NCBI GenBank assembly: GCA_017457105.1
Contig: JAFTIA010000020.1
Coordinates: 1 to 35,115, forward strand
Reading direction: 5' to 3'
DNA: 35,115 bases
Origin: Lentisphaeria bacterium
GTDB taxonomy: Bacteria > Verrucomicrobiota > Lentisphaeria > Victivallales > Victivallaceae
Both the position numbers and the translations under genes were made by a program. Positions 16,558 through 23,271 of the stretch are shown here, one piece after another. Within the stretch, counting starts at the first letter, position 1; every line of letters starts with the position of its first letter. The notes beneath the pieces are model-generated. The model made no database searches, was not told the DNA's origin, and saw nothing but the letters and a program-made list of their open reading frames with translations.

Positions 16558-16606
16558 AAAGGAGAACATCTATGCATTGACCCCCCCCCGTTGCAATTCG
16601 TATTTG
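16558..16606 (+). promoter_or_regulatory. poly-C tract in a possible promoter, with a two-codon minigene
   Basis: AAAGGAG (16558-16564) stands 7 bp before ATG CAT TGA (16572-16580), a Met-His-stop minigene. Nine C follow (16581-16589). TTGACC (16577-16582) and TATTTG (16601-16606) are 18 bp apart, so the C tract would lie in the spacer of a promoter driving the lipoprotein gene at 16636. Loss of one C would give the optimal 17 bp. Confidence 0.4.
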
Positions 16607-16635
16607 TTTTTGAAAAATTAAACAGGAGTATTGAT

Positions 16636-17160
16636 ATGAAACAGTTCCGCATTTTATTTGCATTTTGTGCAGTTGTTACTTTCGCCAGTGGTTGCACGGC
16701 TCATCGTACCAGTGATTCTTCCAGCATTACAAGTGTTCAAACTAACCCGGTAATTTATGATGTGCAGACCAGTGTGGAGAATTATGCCACGCGCGGTGTG
16801 GCAAGTCATTATAAACTTTTGGGAATTTTTACATGGGGTGACGAGGATTATGCCGATTTTGCTTTTTCTGTAGCGGAGCATAATGCTGTGGCGGAAAATG
16901 TTGAAAGTGCTGTTGTGCTTAACATTTTGAACCCGCTCATGGGGTTGTTTTCTCCCAGAAACATTTTTGAAGATTTGAAAAAAGCGGCAACCTATGATGC
17001 TTGTAAGGCTTCTGGCGCATATTCTTTGATTGGTGCAAAATATGAAATCAGCACTTCCAATTATTTGATTCTGAGGAGAGTGAAATGTGTTGTGACCGGG
17101 TATCCTGTCAAGATTACAGGGTTTAAAAGAGTTCAATCCGGTGCTAAAACGGTAAAATAA
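16636..17160 (+). CDS. small exported lipoprotein, unknown function
   Basis: A 174-residue lipoprotein. The signal peptide MKQFRILFAFCAVVTFASGC ends in a lipobox (FASGC, Cys20). The mature part has no recognised catalytic motif; a segment GDEDYADFAFSVAEHNAVAEN followed later by YSLIGAKYEISTSNYLILRRVKC is weakly reminiscent of TRL-like lipoproteins, where an Ala-rich helix is followed by beta strands, but I cannot assign it. ATG at 16636 has CAGGAG 9 bp upstream; an upstream ATG at 16591 would add 15 residues ahead of the signal peptide and lacks a ribosome site. Cotranscribed with the next lipoprotein (23-bp gap). Lower GC than the neighbours. Confidence 0.78.
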   Translation: MKQFRILFAFCAVVTFASGCTAHRTSDSSSITSVQTNPVIYDVQTSVENYATRGVASHYKLLGIFTWGDEDYADFAFSVAEHNAVAENVESAVVLNILNPLMGLFSPRNIFEDLKKAATYDACKASGAYSLIGAKYEISTSNYLILRRVKCVVTGYPVKITGFKRVQSGAKTVK

Positions 17161-17183
17161 ATCTTTCCCGGGGCTGATACAAG

Positions 17184-17561
17184 ATGAAAAAATTTATTTT
17201 TTTTGAGATTCTGATTGCGACAGTTGCCGGCTTCTTTTTGAGTGGCTGCTCTTTCGGGGCTCCGCAACAGCAGAACTTTTCGGTAACCGCTGTTCCGGAA
17301 AACGCCAGTATTTACATTAACGGTAGAAAGATTCGGTCTGGCCAGGTTGTGACAGTGAAGAGAAACAAGGAACTTTCCATAGCAGTGTCTGCTCCCGGAT
17401 ATTATTCAGAACAGCGTACTGTAGGTAAAATATTAAGTAAATATGGTATGATTGATGGGGTTGCCGGGTGTTTTCTCTTGATCCCGTGGGCGGGGTTGCT
17501 TGCCGATGGCGCATGGGAGTTGGAACAGGAGTCCATCTTTTTGGAACTTCAGAAAAAATAA
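17184..17561 (+). CDS. PEGA-domain-like small lipoprotein
   Basis: A 125-residue lipoprotein: signal peptide with lipobox LSGC (Cys22). Residues about 30-75 (FSVTAVPENASIYINGRKI...VVTVKRNKELSIAVSAPGYYS) follow the PEGA beta-sandwich pattern, a small surface domain seen on many bacterial exported proteins. A hydrophobic segment follows (about 92-110, VAGCFLLIPWAGLLADGAW). Its partner or ligand is unknown. It follows the other lipoprotein by 23 bp and ends before a strong terminator, so the two form one unit. Confidence 0.78.
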   Translation: MKKFIFFEILIATVAGFFLSGCSFGAPQQQNFSVTAVPENASIYINGRKIRSGQVVTVKRNKELSIAVSAPGYYSEQRTVGKILSKYGMIDGVAGCFLLIPWAGLLADGAWELEQESIFLELQKK

Positions 17562-17602
17562 GAAGGCTTGTTTTACAGTTCAAGCGTGTAAAACTGCTGG
17601 AT

Positions 17603-17630
17603 AGCGGTAGTTATTCACTGCCGCTTTTTT
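17603..17630 (+). terminator. Rho-independent terminator after the lipoprotein pair
   Basis: AGCGGTAG (17603-17610), 7-nt loop, CTGCCGCT (17618-17625), then six T. Stem of 8 bp with one G-T pair. Confidence 0.88.
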
Positions 17631-17659
17631 GTATTTTAAGCATTGGGTTCTCACCGTGC

Positions 17660-17800
17660 TTCAGGTGCAAAGCTCATTGCGCAGTGCTGATATTGCGGGC
17701 CGGAGAATGTCGGACTTGTCGGACTTGTCGGACTTGTCGGACTTGTCGGACGGGTACATGGCTTTGTGTGTGCTATGTGCTTGGGAATTTCCGCAACGCA
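17660..17800 (+). repeat. dispersed repeat with 9-bp tandem array (5 units)
   Basis: Same block as at 15876-15985, starting GCAAAGCTCATTG, but the TGTCGGACT array (17708-17751) has nearly five units instead of three. The flank GGGTACATGGCTTTGTG and TGCTATGTGCTT is identical. A 15-bp insertion precedes GCATGGCTGAG relative to the first copy. The rest of the gap to 17928 shows no gene. Confidence 0.88.
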
Positions 17801-17928
17801 TGGCTGAGAGAAACGGCTTCCATTCGTATACGACTTGTGGTTCTTATAGTTCTTATAGGGCCTATTTCGCTGTCTGCAACCTTGCCACGGCGGAAGCGGA
17901 GATGGGTGCTTTCCGCAAATAATTTTTA

Positions 17929-17956
17929 TTGACTTTCCGGTTTTGGTGGTTATATT
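17929..17956 (+). promoter_or_regulatory. promoter for prmC
   Basis: TTGACT (17929-17934), 16-bp spacer, TATATT (17951-17956), 27 bp before the ATG at 17984. Confidence 0.65.
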
Positions 17957-17983
17957 ATGCCCCTGAATTGCAAAGGATGAAAG

Positions 17984-18817
17984 ATGAATATTGAAGCTGT
18001 TTTAATGGATTGGACTTCGCAGCTTGCGGCGGCGGGAGTGGAATCTCCCCGGTTGGAGGCGGAAATTTTTTATGCGGAAGCCGCAAAGGTGCGGCGTGGC
18101 TCCTGGATGCCGGATGCGGAAGCCGATCCTGCAGTGACTGCACAGGTGATGGAATGGCTTCCCCGGCGGCTCAAACGGGAACCTTTGCAGTATATTCTCG
18201 GGACTGCTCCCTTCCGGGATCTGGATTTGTTTGTGACGCCGGATGTTTTGATCCCCCGCCCGGAAACGGAACTTCTGGTGGACTGGGTTTTGAAGCATTT
18301 ACCGCAGGGCGGCCGTTTTCTGGATGTGGGGACCGGCAGTGGATGTATTCCCCTTTCTGTAGCCTATGAAAGACCGGATGCGGAGGTGACTGCGGTGGAC
18401 ATCAGCCCGGCGGCTCTTGCCGTGGCAAAGAAAAATGCTGAAAAATATCACTTACCTGTGACTTTTCTGGAGAGTGACCTTTTGAGCAATGTTACCGGCT
18501 CTTATGATGTGATTTCCGCCAATCTTCCTTATGTTACCGATGAGGAATATGCTGCACTGGAGCCTGAATTGTTCTTTGAGCCACGACTGGCTTTGACTGC
18601 TCCGGAAAAAGGGATGGCATTGGTTTTGCGGCTGGTAAAAGAAGCACCCGCCCGGCTTGCACCGGGCGGGCGTATCATCTGGGAAGTCGGTGACTGGCAG
18701 GCTCCCGGACTGGCGGAGGTCCTCCGCACTGCCGGGTATGCCGATGTCACCATTTTGCAGGATTACTGCAAGGTTCAGCGTTTCGTTGCCGCCGGAATAT
18801 CCCAGCAGCAAACGTGA
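17984..18817 (+). CDS. prmC: peptide chain release factor N5-glutamine methyltransferase
   Basis: A 277-residue PrmC/HemK-like enzyme that methylates the Gln of the GGQ motif in release factors RF1 and RF2 using S-adenosylmethionine. The helical N-terminal domain (about 1-85) ends in RREPLQYILGTAPFRDLDL; FVTPDVLIPRPETELLVDW is the family signature before the SAM-binding DVGTGSGCIPLSVA (about 107-120). The catalytic motif reads NLPY (180-183) instead of the usual NPPY; the first Asn, third Pro and Tyr are kept. AAAGGA precedes ATG 17984. No prfA lies upstream, unlike in many genomes. Its last 43 bp overlap the 3' end of the convergent propeller gene. Confidence 0.93.
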   Translation: MNIEAVLMDWTSQLAAAGVESPRLEAEIFYAEAAKVRRGSWMPDAEADPAVTAQVMEWLPRRLKREPLQYILGTAPFRDLDLFVTPDVLIPRPETELLVDWVLKHLPQGGRFLDVGTGSGCIPLSVAYERPDAEVTAVDISPAALAVAKKNAEKYHLPVTFLESDLLSNVTGSYDVISANLPYVTDEEYAALEPELFFEPRLALTAPEKGMALVLRLVKEAPARLAPGGRIIWEVGDWQAPGLAEVLRTAGYADVTILQDYCKVQRFVAAGISQQQT

Positions 18818-21552
18818 GTCGCGTTCCCGATGTAATAGATTTTGCCTTCAGCCGCAGCTCCGCCGCCGGTGATTCCCATGACGGGTTTGGCAAGCGGTTC
18901 CGGCTTGAAGAGGTTTGCCGCATCCAGTTCGGAAATACAGCCGCTCTGCAGCAGGAAGTAGCGCCCTTCATAAGAAATCAGGGCATTGCGGACCACGGCA
19001 CCGCCGGTGGCGATATTGTGTTCTGCCAGTTTTTTCCAGCTCTGAGGATCCAGAACGATCAATTTTCCGGTCTGGGTGGCTGCAACGACTTTGTTATTGA
19101 AAACTTCCACGCTGATCACATTGGTACAGCCGGGGAGTTTCATCTTTTTCGTGATTTTTCCGGTCTTCCAATCCATGCGGAAAATGGTGGCTTCTTTGGC
19201 AAGCAGATGGCCTCCGCCGGGGGCTTCAATACTGGTGCCGCCCACCAGATCGCCATTGTCAAGGAACGCCAGCGCAATGCAGCTTTCGCCCTTGAGCCAG
19301 TCGCTGATCTCGCGGATCTTGCCGGTGGTACGGTCATAAATACCGAAGCCGCCGCCGGTCAAACCGTAGTTGGCAAAGCCCGCCATCACCACTTCTTTTC
19401 CGGAAGGATGCACCGCAATGGTGCGGGGACGGGTAACCAGATTCGGCCACTGACCGATGACCCGGGGATTTTCCACTACCTGCTTTACTGCTTCCGCCGT
19501 ATCTTTCCGGGGCTGTTTTGCCAGTTCCAAAGAGGCAATGGAGAAGAAGGGATTGCTTCCGGCATTCTGATTCTTTTCCACCGTGAACCAGATGGGGAGC
19601 GTGCCTTTTTTCAGGTTCAGCGGGCCCAGCGTGATCATTTGGGTCTGGGGGATGCCTTCCTGCGCATTATACGAGGCACTCTTGCCGCCTGCAGTAACCC
19701 GGACACTGCCGTAAGCTCCGGACTTGAAGGCAAGGATGTTCAAATACCATTCACCGTCTTCCTGAACCGGAACTTTCAGCTCCAGAAGATTGCTTGAATG
19801 TTCGCCGATGCCGAGGAGAAGTTTCATCCCTTCCAGATGACTCCAGCGGCCGCAGGTCCCTTTGCCGGATGCCGCCAGATCCGCCAGCGGAGTTCCGAAG
19901 GATACCATGTTGACCACGGAACTGCGGAACGCCACCGGCAGAGCCGGATCATATTCCCACATGCGGCCACCGGCGTATTCACAGGCGTAGTGCTTGTCTT
20001 TGGCGGCGATCATATCGCAGAAATTGCCGCCCCGGACAATGGGGTTGTAGCCAAGATCATTGATCTTGTTGGACGGCACATCCACCCGGACAAGATGGTG
20101 CGGGTGTGCGCTGGATACATAGATATTGCCATCCGGCCCCTTTGCCAGACTGGTAAGATCCAGCCCGCCGGACTGGTATTCCACCGGAATGACTTTACGG
20201 GTGCCGTCTGCATTGATAACGGTGATCTTCCGGTTCACCATGTCATAATCCTGCAGTTTCATCCCGTTGCCGAAATCCCGGAGACGGGTGCCGTATTTCA
20301 TGACATTGGTTTTCAAAACGCCGGGAATGGTTGCGCCTTCTTCCACAACTTTGCCATCCAGACACTTGATGTTGTAGCCGTTGAAGGAGGCGTAAACATA
20401 ACCATCTATCCCGGTAAGGACGGAGGCACTGCCGGTTTTCCGGTATTTTTCCGGCAGGAGCTGGGTCTTTTCGCCGGTGACCGGGTTGACTGCAACGATG
20501 TTGGCACGGGCAGTCCCGATGCCGCAGTACACATAGTTGTTTTTGTCCACTGCCAGAAGCTGCAGATAGTGTTCCTTGGGGTCGGCACTGCCAAGATCCC
20601 GGAAAACACCGGTTTCCGGATCGGATTCTGCCAGCGTGGTGCTGGGGGAACTGCCGTAATAAACCTTGCCGTTGGGGGCAATGGCACAGCAGAGATGAGC
20701 CCCTTTCACGCCGCCTTTGACCATGGTGAATTTCCGGGTGTTCACGTCAAAAATAACGCCCCATCCGCTGATGCCGAAGGTGAATTTCCCCTTGCTTGTC
20801 AGCGCAGCACCGTAAATGGCTCCGCCGATCCTGCCGGGGAGATAGTACTGGATGGTTTTCCCGGTATCCACTTCCGTGTAGAGCAGATAGGTCCGCCCGC
20901 CGGAATCCAGCGGGGAAGCAATGATAAAGGGCCGCCCCTTGGCATCCACGCCCGGGGCACAGTTCCGGAGTTCACTGCTGGCGACACCGATCCCGAGAAT
21001 ATTGCCTTCCCGCACCAATTCTTTAGGGCGGTCCACAAGTTTGATATCCGAAACAGTCATTTTCAAATCGTTGTTGTTTCCCTTGCGCCCGAAATGGACT
21101 TCAATAGTGGTAATAGGATCATTTTCCTTTGCAGTGATCTGTGCAGGGATCCACTGCATCGCCGTATTGTTTCCGGGCCAGATCACATATTCCTGGGGGG
21201 TAAGAGAGGCTCCGCCCCATTTGACGGCCGAAAGAACCAGTTTCCGGGAGGCATTCTGGGCCTTGATATACAAGGTATCCCCCGGTTTGACATCCCCGGC
21301 GGAAACCGTCAGCGCAAGATTTTTGCCATTCAACTGAAAGGGCTTGGTCTTGATATAGAAAGTCACATAAGAATAACGCTCGCTTCCCGCACTTTTGCCG
21401 GAAACGGTAATAACGCCGCCTTTTTCAACCTTGACTTGGGCGTTTTTGACGGAGGACGCTGTTTTAACAGAGGCGGGCATTCCGTCCCAGAGCGTCTGTG
21501 CCGCCAGAACGCCTGCTGCGCAGGTGATGGCTGAAATCAAAATTTTTTTCAT
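18775..21552 (-). CDS. secreted beta-propeller protein with N-terminal shared module
   Basis: A 925-residue exported protein with signal peptide ending near VLAA (about 18). Residues about 20-174 are the cluster's shared module: LWDG start, GDTLYIKA in the middle, GRKGNNNDLKMTVSDIKLVD at the end. The rest is a propeller-like repeat protein (about 185-570 and 720-925) with blades such as GVDAKGRPFIIAS, AIAPNGKVYYGSS, LTGIDGYVYASFNG and VHPSGKEVVMAG, resembling SMP-30/YncE-type folds. A beta-sandwich-like insert (about 590-715, ELKVPVQEDGEWYLNILAFKSG...SIASLELAK) interrupts it. No catalytic residues are recognised; binding or scaffold function is likely. Start 21552 has GAGG before it. Last gene of the cluster; convergent with prmC. 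Confidence 0.85.
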   Translation of the reverse strand: MKKILISAITCAAGVLAAQTLWDGMPASVKTASSVKNAQVKVEKGGVITVSGKSAGSERYSYVTFYIKTKPFQLNGKNLALTVSAGDVKPGDTLYIKAQNASRKLVLSAVKWGGASLTPQEYVIWPGNNTAMQWIPAQITAKENDPITTIEVHFGRKGNNNDLKMTVSDIKLVDRPKELVREGNILGIGVASSELRNCAPGVDAKGRPFIIASPLDSGGRTYLLYTEVDTGKTIQYYLPGRIGGAIYGAALTSKGKFTFGISGWGVIFDVNTRKFTMVKGGVKGAHLCCAIAPNGKVYYGSSPSTTLAESDPETGVFRDLGSADPKEHYLQLLAVDKNNYVYCGIGTARANIVAVNPVTGEKTQLLPEKYRKTGSASVLTGIDGYVYASFNGYNIKCLDGKVVEEGATIPGVLKTNVMKYGTRLRDFGNGMKLQDYDMVNRKITVINADGTRKVIPVEYQSGGLDLTSLAKGPDGNIYVSSAHPHHLVRVDVPSNKINDLGYNPIVRGGNFCDMIAAKDKHYACEYAGGRMWEYDPALPVAFRSSVVNMVSFGTPLADLAASGKGTCGRWSHLEGMKLLLGIGEHSSNLLELKVPVQEDGEWYLNILAFKSGAYGSVRVTAGGKSASYNAQEGIPQTQMITLGPLNLKKGTLPIWFTVEKNQNAGSNPFFSIASLELAKQPRKDTAEAVKQVVENPRVIGQWPNLVTRPRTIAVHPSGKEVVMAGFANYGLTGGGFGIYDRTTGKIREISDWLKGESCIALAFLDNGDLVGGTSIEAPGGGHLLAKEATIFRMDWKTGKITKKMKLPGCTNVISVEVFNNKVVAATQTGKLIVLDPQSWKKLAEHNIATGGAVVRNALISYEGRYFLLQSGCISELDAANLFKPEPLAKPVMGITGGGAAAEGKIYYIGNATHVCCWDIPAATKR

Positions 21553-21567
21553 GAAAACCTCTTGTTT

Positions 21568-21590
21568 GCCGCCGGAAAAAGTCCGGCGGC
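21568..21590 (-). promoter_or_regulatory. intercistronic hairpin before the propeller gene
   Basis: GCCGCCGGA (21568-21576) and TCCGGCGGC (21582-21590) form a perfect 9-bp GC-rich stem with a 5-nt loop in the 56-bp gap, 16 bp from the ATG. There is no T-run on the minus strand, so mRNA processing or partial termination is more likely than a full terminator. Confidence 0.55.
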
Positions 21591-21608
21591 AGAAAATCAA
21601 TCAAGTGA

Positions 21609-22130
21609 TCAATCCACCAATTTGATGTCTTTGACCATCAATTTCATATCATTGCCGTTGCCTTTGCGCCCATAATGAAACTCGATTTCAATGATGGGGG
21701 AATCAATGGGGGCTTTGATTTGAGCCGCAATCCATTTCAGGACATCATCCTTTTCCGGGATGATGGTGTACTGTTTGGCTTCAGTGGTGGGCAAGCCCCA
21801 ATTGTAGGCGGAAAGCATCACTTTATTCCCGGCGGTTTTGGCTTTGATATACAAACTGTCGCCCGGTTTGCTGTCTGCAGCCCAGACGGTGGCGGCAAGT
21901 TTTTTGCCGTTCAGCGCGAAGGGTGCCGTCTTGACCCGGAGGATCAGATAGGAGTATCTTTCGCTGCCGATGGATTTCCCGGCAGATGTGATCACGCCGT
22001 TTTCAATGGTGACAGTGCCCGCTTTATCGTTCAGAGTGAGGGCGGTTTTGTCGCCGCTCCACGGCACATCGGCGGCGGAAAGAAGGGCTGCGGTACACAG
22101 CATTGCAAGAATGGACATAAGCTTCATCAT
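21609..22130 (-). CDS. solo secreted shared-module protein (copy A)
   Basis: A 173-residue exported protein: signal peptide MMKLMSILAMLCTAALLSAA, then one copy of the shared module: PWSGDK, ENGVITSAGKSIGSERYSY, GKKLAATVWAADSKPGDSLYIKAK and the ending GRKGNGNDMKLMVKDIKLVD. It is closest to the N-terminal module of the propeller protein encoded next (GSERYSY, LYIKA, HFGRKGN-like ending). The predicted alternating strands suggest a jelly-roll like CBM4/9/22 modules, so carbohydrate binding is a reasonable guess, not shown. No lipobox, so free periplasmic or secreted. The ribosome site AAAGGGAAA lies in the 21-bp gap after copy B. Confidence 0.85.
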   Translation of the reverse strand: MMKLMSILAMLCTAALLSAADVPWSGDKTALTLNDKAGTVTIENGVITSAGKSIGSERYSYLILRVKTAPFALNGKKLAATVWAADSKPGDSLYIKAKTAGNKVMLSAYNWGLPTTEAKQYTIIPEKDDVLKWIAAQIKAPIDSPIIEIEFHYGRKGNGNDMKLMVKDIKLVD

Positions 22131-22151
22131 TTTTTCCCTTTCTGTTTATTT

Positions 22152-22667
22152 TCAGTCAACCAGTTTGATGTCGCTGAAAGTAACTTTCATATCCGAATTC
22201 TGGGTTGCACGGCCGTGGAAAAACTGCAGATATGCCACCGGCGTTTCCGGCGTGGATTTGATCTGCTGATCCAGCCAGCGGAAGGGGCTGGTGGTTTTGC
22301 CGAGATCCAGCACATAGGTTTTCTTTTCCGCCGGAAGGGCATAGGCTACATAGGAAAAGACTTCCTTGCCTTTTGCATCCAGACCCTTGATGTAAACCGT
22401 GTCCCCTTTGAACGAGTCAGCCGGTTCAATGGTGACGGAAAATTTCTTGCCCTGGGTCACGACCGGGGTAACGGCGACCCGGGTGAACTGGTAATTGTAT
22501 TTTGCGGTCCCGCTTTTGCCGGACATGGTCAATACGCCGTCTTTCAAGTTCACAGTCGTTCCCTTGGAGGGATTTTTGACCGTTGCATTGGCATCCAGAA
22601 CAGCAGTTTCAGCGGCGGTCAGAGCCGCAGCAGCGCACAGCGCAGCAATTACAGACAACAGTTTCAT
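22152..22667 (-). CDS. solo secreted shared-module protein (copy B)
   Basis: A 171-residue exported protein: signal peptide MKLLSVIAALCAAAALTAA, then the module: KDGVLTMSGKSGTAKYNY, FKGDTVYIKGLDAKGK, WLDQQIKSTPETPVAYLQFFHGR and the ending QNSDMKVTFSDIKLVD. It lacks the LWxG start (reads AVLDANA). Its gap sequences match those around copies A and C (TTTATTTTCAGTC just past the next stop codons), showing tandem duplication including the intergenic part. AAAGGAAAA precedes the ATG. Function unknown; binding of a glycan is inferred from fold-like features and context. Confidence 0.85.
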   Translation of the reverse strand: MKLLSVIAALCAAAALTAAETAVLDANATVKNPSKGTTVNLKDGVLTMSGKSGTAKYNYQFTRVAVTPVVTQGKKFSVTIEPADSFKGDTVYIKGLDAKGKEVFSYVAYALPAEKKTYVLDLGKTTSPFRWLDQQIKSTPETPVAYLQFFHGRATQNSDMKVTFSDIKLVD

Positions 22668-22692
22668 TTTATTTTCCTTTCTGTGTTTATTT

Positions 22693-23217
22693 TCAGTCGA
22701 TCAGCTTGATGTCGCTGAAGGAAACTTTCATTTCCGACCCGTCAGCATTGCGGCCCATGATGAGATCCAGACGGATGACAGGGGTATCCGCCGGAGTGTT
22801 GACCTGCGCCGGGATCCACTTGAATGCGCCGGAATCTTCCCCGATGGTCAGCACATAGGTGTTCTTCTTGGCAGGGACCTGGCGGGCGATGTAGGAAAAC
22901 ACGATCTTGTCCTTACCGGCTGCCAGACCTTTGATATAAATGGTGTCACCTGCGTAAGAGGTGGCAGGTTCCACCGAAAAGGCGAGTTTCTTGCCCTGGA
23001 AGACCGTGGGGGCGATTTTTACCTGCGGCCAGACATAACCGTACTTGCCGCCGACGGGATTGGCTTTGCCGACAAAGGTCATCACGCCGTTTTCAACGGT
23101 GGTGGTCACTGCTTTGCCGACTTGGATGGCGGCCTTGTCGCCATTCCAGAGAGCGGTTTCCGCCGCCGACAGGACTGCTGCGGTGCAGAGTGCTGCAATG
23201 ATGGTCATCAATTTCAT
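22693..23217 (-). CDS. solo secreted shared-module protein (copy C)
   Basis: A 174-residue exported protein: signal peptide MKLMTIIAALCTAAVLSAA, then the module: LWNGDK start, ENGVMTFVGKANPVGGKYGY, YAGDTIYIKGLAAGKDK, FKWIPAQVNTPADTPVIRL and ending GSEMKVSFSDIKLID. The signal peptide is almost identical to that of copy A. I chose ATG 23217 because AAGGAG stands 9 bp upstream and the signal peptide starts there; the open frame to 23250 would add a charged stretch in front. First of the three small genes, 54 bp after the last toroid gene, with a weak hairpin (CTGCC/GGCAG, 23257-23270) between. Confidence 0.85.
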   Translation of the reverse strand: MKLMTIIAALCTAAVLSAAETALWNGDKAAIQVGKAVTTTVENGVMTFVGKANPVGGKYGYVWPQVKIAPTVFQGKKLAFSVEPATSYAGDTIYIKGLAAGKDKIVFSYIARQVPAKKNTYVLTIGEDSGAFKWIPAQVNTPADTPVIRLDLIMGRNADGSEMKVSFSDIKLID

Positions 23218-23271
23218 ACTTTTTCTCCTTTTTTTAGGGTTAGGTTCCATAATTATCTGCCTTCCGGCAGG

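Noticed and set aside
17708-17751. CRISPR-like array
   Set aside because: Units of 9 bp are directly adjacent with no spacers and there are no cas genes.
19798-21534. A 578-codon plus-strand frame opposite the propeller gene
   Set aside because: Antisense shadow; the minus-strand protein has a signal peptide and repeated blades.
21568-21590. Full terminator between the solo module genes and the last propeller gene
   Set aside because: No T-run follows the hairpin on the minus strand and no promoter is visible in the short gap.
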